Shown here: piece after piece, positions 9,068 to 16,723 of the stretch | Numbering within the stretch: position 1 is the first letter of the stretch | How the letters are laid out: each line of letters starts with the position of its first letter | NCBI GenBank assembly: GCA_023409615.1 | Contig: JAEYRF010000202.1 | Location: 1-35,453 of the forward strand | Reading direction: 5' to 3' | Source of the DNA: Bacillota bacterium | GTDB lineage: Bacteria; Bacillota; Clostridia; Acetivibrionales; DTU013 | DNA length: 35,453 nucleotides | Translations under genes and position numbers: made by a program | The notes under the pieces: model-generated | Told to the model about the DNA's origin: nothing | Seen by the model: the letters and a program-made list of their open reading frames with translations, nothing else | Databases searched by the model: none

Positions 9068-10975
9068 ATGATTAAGATTACTTTAAAAGATGGAAGCGTA
9101 AAGGAATATGACAAGGGTACTACTGTGATGCAGGTAGCTGAGAGCATTAGCGCCGGCCTTGCCAGAGTGGCGCTTGCAGCGGAGATCGACGGTGAGGTAA
9201 AGGATCTGTCGACGGTATTGGAGAAGGATTGCAGCCTGAATCTGTTAACCTTTGATAGTGATGGAGGCAGACATGCATTTAGGCATACGGCATCCCATGT
9301 AATGGCGCAGGCCGTGAAAAAGCTTTTCCCGAATGCAAAGCTGGCTATAGGTCCGGCTATAGAAAACGGTTTCTATTATGACTTTGAAATGGAAAGGCCA
9401 TTTACTCCGGAGGATCTCGAGAAAATTGAAGCTGAAATGGGTAAGATCGTAAAAGAGGATATTAAGCTTGAACGTTTCACATTACCTCGAGATGAGGCTA
9501 TCAAATTTATGCTGGATATGGGTGAGCCCTATAAGGTTGAATTGATTCGCGATTTGCCGGAGGATGCGATTATATCGTTCTATAAGCAGGGTGAATTTAC
9601 TGATCTGTGTGCGGGACCGCATTTACCGTCTACAGGGAAGGTGAAGGCATACAAACTCACCTCCATTGCCGGGGCATACTGGAGAGGCAATGAAAAGAAT
9701 AAAATGCTGCAGAGGATCTACGGAACGGCGTTTTTAAAAAAGAGCGATTTAGATGAATATATTTTCAGGATCGAGGAAGCCAAAAAGCGTGATCACAGGA
9801 AGCTCGGAAGAGAGCTGGACCTGTTTGACATACTGGATGAAGGCCCCGGATTTCCGTTCTTCATGCCCAAGGGTATGGTTCTGCGTAATGAGCTGGAAAA
9901 TTTCTGGAGGGAAGAGCACAGGAAACGCGGATATCAGGAAATCAGAACTCCTATGATATTAAACAAAGACCTTTGGCTGCGTTCGGGTCACTGGGATCAT
10001 TACAAGGACAACATGTATACTGTTGAAATAGACGAAGCGGATTTTTCAATCAAACCAATGAATTGCCCGGGAGGAATGCTTGTATTTAAGCGCAAACTTC
10101 ATTCTTACAGGGATCTGCCGCAAAGAATGGGCGAGCTTGGGCTGGTTCACAGACATGAGCTTTCAGGAGCATTACACGGGCTGATGAGGGTCAGATGCTT
10201 TACACAGGATGACGCTCATATATTCATGACGCCCGAACAGATACAGGATGAAGTACTTGGAGTCATCAATCTAATCGACGATTTCTACAAGATTTTCGGC
10301 TTCAAGTACCATGTAGAGCTTTCCACAAGGCCGGAGGATTCAATGGGAAGCGACGAACAGTGGGAAATGGCAACAACAGCACTTAAGGGTGCACTTGATT
10401 TTAAAGAGATCAACTATAAGATTAATGAGGGTGACGGCGCATTCTATGGGCCGAAGATTGATTTCCATCTGGAGGATTCTATCGGACGTACCTGGCAGTG
10501 CGGAACGATACAGCTGGATATGCAGATGCCTGAGAGATTTGATCTCAACTATATCGGTGCGGATGGTGAGAAGCACAGGCCGGTCATGATACACAGGGTT
10601 GTATTTGGGAGTATTGAACGATTTATTGCGATTCTTACAGAGCATTTTGCAGGAGCATTCCCGGTGTGGGTATCGCCGGTGCAGGTAAAAATTCTTGGAA
10701 TCGTGGAAAAGCACAATCCATATGTGCTTGAAGTCCAGAAGAAGCTTGAAGATCTAGGTGTCAGGGCAGAGGTCGATATTAGGAACGAGAAGATCGGGTT
10801 TAAAATCAGGGAAGCCCAGATGGAGAAGATCCCATACATGCTGGTTGTCGGAGACAAGGAGATGGAGAAGGGTGAGGTAGCTGTCAGATCACGCAAGGAA
10901 GGCGAGCTGGGAGTGATGGCTCTGGAGGAATTCATCAGTAAGATTACAGAAGAAATCAATACCAAGGCAATATAA
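9068..10975 (+). CDS. thrS: Threonyl-tRNA synthetase
   Basis: 635-residue class II aminoacyl-tRNA synthetase that charges tRNA-Thr. Domains: TGS (about 1-62), the editing/SAD domain with HTASH at residues 73-77 and DLCAGPH later supplying the second Cys/His pair, the catalytic core with MNCPGGM (zinc Cys) and class II motif 2 around VHRHELSG, motif 3 near MIHRVVFGSIERF, and a C-terminal anticodon-binding domain from about 535. Length is normal for bacterial ThrS. The open frame extends upstream to 8882 through the T-box terminator, which is not credible; ATG 9068 is chosen because GAGGAGG precedes it at normal spacing and the protein then begins with the usual MIKITLKDGS. Regulated by the T-box leader. 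thyA follows 61 bases downstream and may be read through. Confidence 0.98.
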   Translation: MIKITLKDGSVKEYDKGTTVMQVAESISAGLARVALAAEIDGEVKDLSTVLEKDCSLNLLTFDSDGGRHAFRHTASHVMAQAVKKLFPNAKLAIGPAIENGFYYDFEMERPFTPEDLEKIEAEMGKIVKEDIKLERFTLPRDEAIKFMLDMGEPYKVELIRDLPEDAIISFYKQGEFTDLCAGPHLPSTGKVKAYKLTSIAGAYWRGNEKNKMLQRIYGTAFLKKSDLDEYIFRIEEAKKRDHRKLGRELDLFDILDEGPGFPFFMPKGMVLRNELENFWREEHRKRGYQEIRTPMILNKDLWLRSGHWDHYKDNMYTVEIDEADFSIKPMNCPGGMLVFKRKLHSYRDLPQRMGELGLVHRHELSGALHGLMRVRCFTQDDAHIFMTPEQIQDEVLGVINLIDDFYKIFGFKYHVELSTRPEDSMGSDEQWEMATTALKGALDFKEINYKINEGDGAFYGPKIDFHLEDSIGRTWQCGTIQLDMQMPERFDLNYIGADGEKHRPVMIHRVVFGSIERFIAILTEHFAGAFPVWVSPVQVKILGIVEKHNPYVLEVQKKLEDLGVRAEVDIRNEKIGFKIREAQMEKIPYMLVVGDKEMEKGEVAVRSRKEGELGVMALEEFISKITEEINTKAI

Positions 10976-11036
10976 TGCTCGGGGATGGTTCTTTTGCTTC
11001 ATTTCATTTATGACAGGAAGGAAAGGGGATTTAACT

Positions 11037-11867
11037 ATGAGTAAAGCAGATCATATCTTTATTGAGATGTGCAGGGACATAATTGATAATGGCTATTCCT
11101 CGGAAGGGGAGAAGGTAAGGGCTGTCTGGGAGGACGGTGCACCTGCACATGCTGTTAAGAAATTTTGTGTTGTAAACAGATATGACCTTTCAGAAGAATT
11201 TCCCATCATGACTTTGAGAAGGACCAATTTGGAGGGTGCTGTTGACGAACTTCTTTGGATATGGCAAAAAAAATCAAACAACATCCATGACCTGAACAGT
11301 AGTATATGGAACAGTTGGGCGGATGATGCAGGCTCCATTGGAAAGGCTTATGGATACCAGCTGCAGGTGAAGCATAAATATGCTGAAGGCGAATTTGACC
11401 AAGTGGACCGTGTACTTTATGATTTGAAACACAACCCCTACAGCAGGCGGATCATGACGAACTTGTATGTCCATTCTGATCTGTATGAGATGAATCTGTA
11501 CCCATGCGCATACAGCATGACATTCAATGTAACCGGGAATAGACTAAACGGGATATTGAACCAGCGTTCACAGGACGTGCTGTTGGCAAACAACTGGAAT
11601 GTGTGCCAGTATGCTGTTTTGATCCACATGCTGGCTCAGGTCAGCGGGCTGGAGGCAGGAGAATTTGTACATGTTATTGCTGATGCACATATATACGACA
11701 GGCATATCCCGTTAGTAGAAGAGCTGATCAGCCGTACTCCTTTTCCAGCTCCAAAGCTTTTGATCAACCCTGACGTGAAGGATTTCTATGATTTTAAAGT
11801 AGAGGACTTCACATTAGAGGGTTATCAGAGGGGGCCGCAGATTAAAAATATTCCAGTAGCAGTGTAA
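11037..11867 (+). CDS. thyA: Thymidylate synthase, ThyA type
   Basis: 276-residue thymidylate synthase: methylates dUMP to dTMP using methylene-tetrahydrofolate and yields dihydrofolate. Visible landmarks are FPIMTLRRTNL near residue 55, the arginine pair SRRIM, nucleophile C157 in NLYPCAYS, the RSQD phosphate/dUMP-binding stretch, and HIYDRHIPLVEELI near the C terminus. The segment after RSQD reads VLLANNWNVCQYA rather than the common LGLPFN form, so this belongs to a more divergent ThyA branch. ATG 11037 is chosen over the in-frame 11010 because GAAAGGGG ends about 8 bases before it. The dihydrofolate reductase gene about 100 bases downstream recycles its product, a common thyA-dfrA pairing. 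Confidence 0.95.
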   Translation: MSKADHIFIEMCRDIIDNGYSSEGEKVRAVWEDGAPAHAVKKFCVVNRYDLSEEFPIMTLRRTNLEGAVDELLWIWQKKSNNIHDLNSSIWNSWADDAGSIGKAYGYQLQVKHKYAEGEFDQVDRVLYDLKHNPYSRRIMTNLYVHSDLYEMNLYPCAYSMTFNVTGNRLNGILNQRSQDVLLANNWNVCQYAVLIHMLAQVSGLEAGEFVHVIADAHIYDRHIPLVEELISRTPFPAPKLLINPDVKDFYDFKVEDFTLEGYQRGPQIKNIPVAV

Positions 11868-11971
11868 GCGGAACGACATCCATATACAAATAGCATTACA
11901 GCAGAACGACACTCCCGAATATAGCCGGGGCGTATCCATGTGTTCTAAGGAGTAATAGGAGGTGGCGCTAA

Positions 11972-12484
11972 ATGAAGGCAATTTTGTCAGCGGATTTGAA
12001 CTGGGGGATCGGGAATAAAGGGAAATTACTGCAGCGTGTGCCGGAGGATATGAAGTTTTTCATGGAGAAAACCACTGGAAAAGTTGTGGTAATGGGTAGA
12101 GAAACGCTCGAATCCTTGCCCGGACAGCAGCCTTTGAAGGACAGAATTAATATAGTTTTGAGTAAGAATGGGCAGTTCGGCGGCACAGATCTCATTGTCT
12201 GCCGTTCAATTGAGGAGTTGTTTCAAAAGCTTGAGACTTATCCCAAAAACGACGTGTATGTAATAGGCGGTGAATCTGTTTATACTCAGCTTCTTCCGTA
12301 TTGCTCCGAGGCTTATGTGACACGCTTCGAAAAGGAGTTTGAAGCGGATCGCCACTTCCCGAACCTTGATCAGATGAAGAACTGGGTACTGGTATCAAAA
12401 AGCGCCCAGAGCAGTTTTGAAGAAATGAATTTCAGATATACTAAGTATGTTAATATCGAAACTCAGCCAATTGTTCAAAATTAG
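11972..12484 (+). CDS. folA: Dihydrofolate reductase
   Basis: 170-residue dihydrofolate reductase, regenerating tetrahydrofolate from the dihydrofolate made by ThyA, with NADPH. Seen: the N-terminal strand and loop LNWGIGNKGKLL, the substrate-binding acidic residue in VPEDMKFF (position equivalent to the conserved Asp), the NADPH-binding VVMGRETLESLPG, the VIGGESVYTQLLP motif, and a normal length. AGGAGG lies 10-11 bases before ATG 11972. It follows thyA on the same strand and is closed by a strong hairpin four bases after the stop codon. The name dfrA would be equally apt. Confidence 0.96.
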   Translation: MKAILSADLNWGIGNKGKLLQRVPEDMKFFMEKTTGKVVVMGRETLESLPGQQPLKDRINIVLSKNGQFGGTDLIVCRSIEELFQKLETYPKNDVYVIGGESVYTQLLPYCSEAYVTRFEKEFEADRHFPNLDQMKNWVLVSKSAQSSFEEMNFRYTKYVNIETQPIVQN

Positions 12485-12487
12485 ATT

Positions 12488-12525
12488 AAATCAGGGTGAG
12501 GTAGATATCTTCCTCACCCTGATTT
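12488..12525. terminator. Bidirectional terminator between folA and the foldase gene
   Basis: Perfect 14-base inverted repeat (12488-12501 and 12512-12525, core AAATCAGGGTGAGG) with a 10-base loop. ATTT follows on the plus strand and a T-rich run follows on the minus strand. It lies between two convergent genes. Confidence 0.85.
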
Positions 12526-12536
12526 GATTGCTTTTG

Positions 12537-13427
12537 TTATTGTTCCAGGCTGTTATAGATTTCGTATTCTTCCTGTTTTTCTGCCAGCCATGCTGAGTAC
12601 TCAGTACTTATTTTTTCATTTTTCAATGTTTCTTCTATTTCTGTCCTATTGTTTTCAAGGCTGGCTTCCTGAGCTTCCTTCCTGCCGGTTAATTTTATAA
12701 TATGATAACCAAATTCACTTTTCACCGGATCGCTGATCTCATCGATATTCAATGAGAAGGCAGCTGCTTCAAAAGGCTCAACCATATCACCTCTTCCGAA
12801 ATAGCCCAATTCGCCACCGCTCTGAGCGCTGGAATCTTTTGAATATTCCGCTGCAAGCTCCGCGAAATCCTTTCCTTCATCTAGTTTCTTCTTTACTTCA
12901 ATAGCAGTTGCCTCGTCATCTACCAGTATATGGCTGGCTTCCACCTGCTCCGACTGAGCAAGAGTATCTTTGTTTTCTTCAAAATATGTTTTAATATCTT
13001 CCTCTGTCACTTTAATTCGTGGCTCCAGAAGCTTGAGTGTCTTCAGATACGATATAATATCTTCTTTCAGATCAGCTTCTGTCATACCTGACTGTTGCAT
13101 CTGCATGTTGAATGTTTCCTGGCCGCCATAAGCATCAACGATACTATCCATTTCTTTTTTAATTTCATCCTCTGAAATACTGGCATTTGCTTTTTTTGTC
13201 TCAACCTCAACGATTTTGTCTATGACCAAGCCCTCAAGTGTTTGTGCACCGTATTGCTCAACAAGTGTGTCATACAGCTCGGCCTTTGTGATCTTCTCAC
13301 CTCCGACGGTTGCAACAGCAGTATTCGCATCGCTGCCTGCAACACCAATATATACGGCAGCTATTGCGATAATAGCGGCGATGATAACCAGCCAAATCAG
13401 ATTTTTGCTCAAAAATGTTTTCATCAT
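12537..13427 (-). CDS. Membrane-anchored parvulin-type peptidyl-prolyl isomerase (PrsA-like foldase)
   Basis: 296-residue extracytoplasmic foldase. An N-terminal hydrophobic segment (about residues 9-30) anchors it; there is no lipobox cysteine, so unlike classical PrsA it is not an obvious lipoprotein. A SurA/PrsA-type N-terminal helical region (GGEKITKAELYDTLVEQYG) is followed by a rotamase domain (about 160-255) with the signatures ASHILVDDEATA, FAELAAEYSKDSSAQSGGELGYFGRG, MVEPFEAAAFSL and FGYHIIKLTG. It would assist folding of secreted proteins. Two adjacent ATG codons exist; AGGGAG is 4 bases before the first and 7 before the second (13424), so the second is slightly favoured. It is convergent with folA across a shared terminator. 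A TATAAT-like -10 sits on the minus strand at 13460-13465 without a clear -35. Confidence 0.93.
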   Translation of the reverse strand: MMKTFLSKNLIWLVIIAAIIAIAAVYIGVAGSDANTAVATVGGEKITKAELYDTLVEQYGAQTLEGLVIDKIVEVETKKANASISEDEIKKEMDSIVDAYGGQETFNMQMQQSGMTEADLKEDIISYLKTLKLLEPRIKVTEEDIKTYFEENKDTLAQSEQVEASHILVDDEATAIEVKKKLDEGKDFAELAAEYSKDSSAQSGGELGYFGRGDMVEPFEAAAFSLNIDEISDPVKSEFGYHIIKLTGRKEAQEASLENNRTEIEETLKNEKISTEYSAWLAEKQEEYEIYNSLEQ

Positions 13428-13596
13428 TTTGCTCCCTATAAAAGATTTTGTACTTAGACATTATATAGGTAAAATGTGTCCAAAGTTTGAACAATCCAAA
13501 AATAATACTATGTTATTAGACCTGAGCAGGGTAAGATGATCTAAGCTGGGGTAGGGAAGTGCTTTGGTATAGCGGTGGTAAAGATAGAAATTCCAC

Positions 13597-13625
13597 TTGA
13601 CGCTGACCGCTTTTATAGTTAAAAT
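13597..13625 (+). promoter_or_regulatory. Promoter of tRNA-Ala
   Basis: TTGACG at 13597-13602 and TAAAAT at 13620-13625 with 17-base spacing, about 36 bases before the mature tRNA 5' end. It is the only promoter-like pair in the 13,428-13,660 gap. Confidence 0.75.
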
Positions 13626-13660
13626 AGGATTGTTGCAGATAGCCGCAGGAATTTAATAAT

Positions 13661-13736
13661 GGGGGTGTAGCTCACCTGGGAGAGCGCTTGACTGGCAGTC
13701 AAGAGGTAAGGGGTTCGATCCCCCTCATCTCCACCA
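13661..13736 (+). tRNA. tRNA-Ala (anticodon GGC)
   Basis: 76-base cloverleaf with encoded CCA (13734-13736). The acceptor stem GGGGGTG pairs with CATCTCC and includes the G3-U70 wobble that identifies alanine tRNA. The anticodon stem CTTGA/TCAAG closes a 7-base loop with anticodon GGC at 13694-13696, reading GCC. The T-arm loop TTCGATC is normal. It stands alone, followed by its own terminator, and marks the start of the accessory region, so its 3' end is a plausible integration target. Confidence 0.97.
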
Positions 13737-13744
13737 AAATATGG

Positions 13745-13777
13745 AAGCCTTGGAAACACTATGTTTCAAGGCTTTTT
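13745..13777 (+). terminator. Terminator of tRNA-Ala
   Basis: AGCCTTGGAAAC pairs with GTTTCAAGGCT with one bulged G and a short ACTAT loop, followed by a run of T at 13773-13777. It lies 9 bases after the tRNA. Confidence 0.85.
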
Positions 13778-13906
13778 GCATGCACCGGTGAGAGGATAAA
13801 GTAGATGAAAAAATTGAATAAAAATTGAATAAAATTATTTTCTACGACCTATGAAAATAATAGTGGACTGCTATGGAACTCTGGAAAAGAGCATTTCTCT
13901 ATGAAA

Positions 13907-14203
13907 TCAGTTGAATTGAAGATTAATGTTTGATATGTTAAAGCAAGAGATTATGTAATTCTTATTTTTAGTAAAGTATGTCATGAAAATGTTTCCAGCT
14001 CCAATGCCATCCTTATCAATCCTGTGAAACCCCCTCCAGGTATTTCGGGCAACAGCGTACATCCTTTCATATCTACCGTCACTACTAAGCACGTTACATC
14101 CGCTGATGATAGTATCATATTTGTAAGTTGGTGATGGGTGAAGAAAAATGTGCTCAGATTTTTCCCTTATGGATTCATACAATTCGATTGCTCCAGTTTA
14201 CAT
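13907..14203 (-). pseudogene. Unrecognised short gene with a stop as second codon
   Basis: A strong ribosome site (AGAAAGGAGC, complement of 14211-14220) precedes an ATG at 14201-14203 that is followed immediately by TAA. The same frame then stays open to 13907. A TTG at 14180-14182, preceded by GGAG at 8 bases, could restart translation and give a 91-residue protein (MYESIREKSEHIF...) of no recognised family. It trails the 309-residue gene on the same strand by 45 bases and may belong to that operon. Either the first start is a decayed one and the gene is broken, or the start-stop pair plays a regulatory role. Whether any protein is made is uncertain. Confidence 0.35.
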
Positions 14204-14248
14204 AATAAATGCTCCTTTCTCATAAGAAGTTAAAAATTTTACATATAG

Positions 14249-15178
14249 TTACCATATGCCACCTGTGATTACCATTGGCTCAGTTCGCCTTAAAATATCT
14301 TCATGCTCTACATCTATTTCATAGTCCCACTTTAGAATTCTGAGGGCATTCATTGCAAGAGTATAGGTGCTATCATCCATGTAATGTAATATGTCTGCTA
14401 ACTGATTAAGGTTGTTTGAACCTTCTTGTATATATAAAGCAAGGCCAAGTATTGTTTCGGAGTTCTTATAACCAAGTGTCCATTCCTTGAATAGGTGAAT
14501 AGGACCCTTAAATATAAACCAATCACCTGATCTTACAATAGTAAACTTTGATCCAGTATCTCTCTTATACTCTTTTTGGAAAGCAGAAATAAGATAGATA
14601 GCAGTAATTCTTTGGCAAGTTTTTGGATTGGAATAATCCATATCATTTCTAAACATATCTGCTTGTTTTAGTAGACTAACAAATTCAGATTTATGCCTTC
14701 GTGATATGAATAATCCTGAGGTTTTCTCATTTAGGAACTGCTCAATAATTTCATTAGCTTTTTTGCCGTTTTTTGCAGCGATAGCATCAATTTTGTCCAT
14801 AACATCTGAATATACATAAATGGAACTCTGACGTTTCCCCCTGTTCAGTTCATAATATTTATCGAGAATATCCAGGATAATGTCGGAATCAATAGAGATG
14901 TCATATTCGGATGTAATCTTTAGTTCTTCTCCTTCACCTAAACGGATACGGATATGCTCTCTGTGTATATAAACTGATATTATATTGGTTGACGGTTTGT
15001 TTTTCAAAGAGAGTGTGATAATCTCATTCTTGCCAACACCTACTTTGATGACATATTCAACACCTTCCAAACTAAGAGAATTAAATAATTTTACCAAGAT
15101 TGCTTGTACAGTGGGATTGTAATCTCTGAACTTTTGAGTTTCAAAAAAAGTCTTTATAGAATGAATATTGTTTGACAT
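14249..15178 (-). CDS. Hypothetical protein, 309 residues, with a ribbon-helix-helix-like middle
   Basis: No family recognised. The first third (about 1-100) is predicted alpha/beta with a strand-rich EIITLSLKNKP...IHREHIRIRLGEG section. Around 118-150 a QSSIYVYSDVMDKIDAIAAKNGKKANEIIEQFL stretch, given here only by its ends QSSIY and EQFL, has the strand-helix-helix spacing of ribbon-helix-helix DNA-binding proteins. The C-terminal half is mostly helical. No signal peptide or membrane segment. GAGAGGAG precedes ATG 15178 at good spacing. It is the second gene behind the 87-residue protein, 18 bases downstream, under one promoter. A DNA-binding or RNA-binding role is a guess from the middle segment only. 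Confidence 0.7.
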   Translation of the reverse strand: MSNNIHSIKTFFETQKFRDYNPTVQAILVKLFNSLSLEGVEYVIKVGVGKNEIITLSLKNKPSTNIISVYIHREHIRIRLGEGEELKITSEYDISIDSDIILDILDKYYELNRGKRQSSIYVYSDVMDKIDAIAAKNGKKANEIIEQFLNEKTSGLFISRRHKSEFVSLLKQADMFRNDMDYSNPKTCQRITAIYLISAFQKEYKRDTGSKFTIVRSGDWFIFKGPIHLFKEWTLGYKNSETILGLALYIQEGSNNLNQLADILHYMDDSTYTLAMNALRILKWDYEIDVEHEDILRRTEPMVITGGIW

Positions 15179-15196
15179 TGTATATGGCTCCTCTCT

Positions 15197-15460
15197 TTAT
15201 GATACGCGTTTGTTTTTGCGGTCATAGGTATGTAAATAGTAATTGTAACATTCTGAACGCTTGCCCTCATGATATTCTTTTATGTCTATTGGTTCAATCA
15301 ATTTAACCGAAGAAGGCTTCTTTTTTGAACGGGGCATGTTCAATGCACAAATGTAACAGTGCAGAGCATCACTTGCTTCAAAATACCTAGTGATCTCAAT
15401 ATTCTTTCCAGAACCTACATGTCCGCAGGCTATGATAACACGGTAATATCTTTTTTTCAT
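15197..15460 (-). CDS. Small zinc-ribbon-like protein (CGH...CxxC)
   Basis: 87-residue soluble basic protein. A CGH motif near residue 12 and a CYIC motif near 35 give the four-ligand pattern of a zinc ribbon; the intervening GHVGSGK superficially resembles a P-loop but is far too short a protein for an NTPase. I recall similar small CGHVG proteins encoded on Clostridial mobile elements, with no assigned function. GAAAGGGG precedes ATG 15460. It is the first gene of a two- or three-gene operon with a clear promoter at 15,499-15,527. Function unknown; nucleic-acid binding is the most natural guess for a zinc ribbon. Confidence 0.7.
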   Translation of the reverse strand: MKKRYYRVIIACGHVGSGKNIEITRYFEASDALHCYICALNMPRSKKKPSSVKLIEPIDIKEYHEGKRSECYNYYLHTYDRKNKRVS

Positions 15461-15498
15461 TAAGGCTGATCCCCTTTCAACATGTATTTTGTGATTTC

Positions 15499-15527
15499 AT
15501 AGTATCATGCTTTTTCATAGAAGTCAA
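15499..15527 (-). promoter_or_regulatory. Promoter of the 87/309-residue gene operon
   Basis: On the minus strand TTGACT (15522-15527) and TACTAT (15499-15504) are spaced by 17 bases, about 40 bases before the first start codon. Confidence 0.7.
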
Positions 15528-15534
15528 CACAAAA

Positions 15535-15565
15535 TTATAATAAGAAATCATGTTTTTTATTATAA
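15535..15565. repeat. AT-rich inverted repeat, candidate operator
   Basis: TTATAATAA (15535-15543) and TTATTATAA (15557-15565) form a perfect 9-base inverted repeat with a 13-base centre, immediately upstream of the minus-strand -35 and between two divergent promoter-like sites. A regulator-binding site is a reasonable reading. Confidence 0.4.
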
Positions 15566-15588
15566 AAGAACATGGATTGAAAATCTTG

Positions 15589-15618
15589 TTATCATCACTA
15601 ATTAAAATGTATTATAAT
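15589..15618 (+). promoter_or_regulatory. Candidate promoter of a short plus-strand transcript
   Basis: TATAAT at 15613-15618 with a weak TTATCA at 15589-15594 (18-base spacing). It points at a GAGGAG ribosome site, a seven-codon reading frame and a strong hairpin, all within about 105 bases. Confidence 0.4.
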
Positions 15619-15642
15619 GACCTTTAAAAGTGAGGAGAGTTA

Positions 15643-15666
15643 ATGGGAAGAGTTTATACAGATTAA
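15643..15666 (+). CDS. Seven-codon reading frame (possible leader peptide)
   Basis: GAGGAG at 15633-15638 lies 4 bases before ATG 15643; the frame reads MGRVYTD then TAA. A 16-base-stem hairpin starts 10 bases after the stop. Promoter, ribosome site, tiny frame and terminator are present with no downstream gene on this strand, so this is either a small regulatory transcript or the stump of a deleted gene. Confidence 0.25.
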   Translation: MGRVYTD

Positions 15667-15675
15667 TGATTCGGG

Positions 15676-15721
15676 AAAAGTCATCAGGTCGTCCGATACC
15701 AAAACCGACTTGATGACTTTT
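15676..15721. terminator. Strong bidirectional hairpin closing the xis-int operon
   Basis: AAAAGTCATCAGGTCG (15676-15691) pairs with 15706-15721 over 16 bases with one G-U pair and a 14-base loop; the arms give T-runs on both strands. It lies 27 bases beyond the stop of the 173-residue gene and also ends the short plus-strand transcript. Confidence 0.8.
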
Positions 15722-15747
15722 AACAAAATGACAGTAACTATGGAATA

Positions 15748-16269
15748 CTAACTCAAAACATTTTCCATGCTGTGAATTTTTTCATATGGCTCGTATATTC
15801 TTTCTTGACGCAGTTGTTCGGACTCTTTCTGAGTATTGAAAGAAATACTTGCTTTTTGCGCCTTTGCCCTGAGTGCGAGTCTCTGCTCGCTGGACTTAAG
15901 TAGCTCTGGAACTTTGGCGTTCTGTTTTCTTGCCTGTTGCCTAATGTCCCGAAGAATCTTTCTCATTACATCGTATGGGAGGTTTTCTTCGCCCCAGGCT
16001 ATAACCTCGTGGTGAGACATTGAAATAATTTCTTCTCCATCGTTAAAGATGAATCCATCACCCCATGTGGATGAAATTAATTCTCTGTTAGCATAATCCG
16101 AACCAGGCCCACCGGAACCCTGTATGAAGTATCTGCCTGATGTTGTTCTGTACAGGTCGATAACTGCCCAACTAATATCGCCTTTCTCTTCCAGAAGTCT
16201 TTTGTCATAATGCCAAATGAGACTAGCTTCTTTGATGTTGTAGTATTTGCTTTCAATAATTCTACTCAT
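15748..16269 (-). CDS. Hypothetical protein, 173 residues
   Basis: Not recognised. The N-terminal 100 residues look globular and strand-rich (SWAVIDLYRTTSGRYFIQGSGG, WGDGFIFNDGEE), with a His-His pair in SMSHHEVIAWGEE; the C-terminal third is charged and helical (RDIRQQARKQNAKVPELLKS). No membrane or signal sequence. GAAGGGAG stands before ATG 16269. It is the last gene of the xis-int operon, starting 7 bases after the stop of the upstream HTH gene and followed by the strong hairpin at 15,676-15,721, so it is probably co-expressed with the integrase module. Confidence 0.65.
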   Translation of the reverse strand: MSRIIESKYYNIKEASLIWHYDKRLLEEKGDISWAVIDLYRTTSGRYFIQGSGGPGSDYANRELISSTWGDGFIFNDGEEIISMSHHEVIAWGEENLPYDVMRKILRDIRQQARKQNAKVPELLKSSEQRLALRAKAQKASISFNTQKESEQLRQERIYEPYEKIHSMENVLS

Positions 16270-16276
16270 GATATAT

Positions 16277-16723
16277 TTATCTCCCTTCTTGTGCTGAATA
16301 TCGATTTATAAATTCTGTAACACTTATGTTTTCTCTTTTTGCAAGAGTCGCGATATGTTTCTGTAGCGGAATTTCCTCTGCGCACACTTGCCGAGCCCTT
16401 TCACGACTTGTTACTTTCATATGCTCGGCAAGTTGTTGGAATGTAAGCATTTTCGTTAAGCGGTATATGGCAATACAATTGCTGGGATGCTCTGTCTTAG
16501 AGGGGTATGGAGCTCTTTTGCGAAAATCAGGGTAGTCATTACGTATTAGTTCATCCGCACTAACTCCGAGAGCAGACGATACCTTGCGGTAATTAGCAGA
16601 GCATATTCTGCCCGGATTAATTGCCTGTTCCATTGTTCTGAGTGTGGGGATACTGATGCCGGTTATCTGTGATAGATTTTCTCGTGACATTTGTGAGATG
16701 CGATGAAATTTTACGCCATTCAT
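16277..16723 (-). CDS. HTH protein with two helix-turn-helix-like segments
   Basis: 148 residues, predicted DNA-binding. The first segment (about 10-60: MSRENLSQITGISIPTLRTM followed by SSALGVSADELI) follows the Cro/C1 pattern; the second (about 88-140: LTFQQLAEHMKVTSRERARQ, then LAKRENISVTEFI) looks like another HTH with a longer turn. No catalytic domain is seen. Its start ATG 16723 overlaps the stop of the upstream HTH-DUF3883 gene by 4 bases, so translation is probably coupled. The pairing suggests the two proteins work together, for example as regulator and effector, but no target is visible. Confidence 0.72.
   Translation of the reverse strand: MNGVKFHRISQMSRENLSQITGISIPTLRTMEQAINPGRICSANYRKVSSALGVSADELIRNDYPDFRKRAPYPSKTEHPSNCIAIYRLTKMLTFQQLAEHMKVTSRERARQVCAEEIPLQKHIATLAKRENISVTEFINRYSAQEGR

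Noticed and set aside
10340..10965. Two minus-strand open frames inside thrS
   Set aside because: Antisense shadows of a highly conserved gene; no ribosome sites.
15400..15440. GHVGSGK in the 87-residue protein as a Walker A P-loop
   Set aside because: The protein is far too short for an NTPase and has no Walker B. The adjacent CGH and later CxxC fit a zinc ribbon better.
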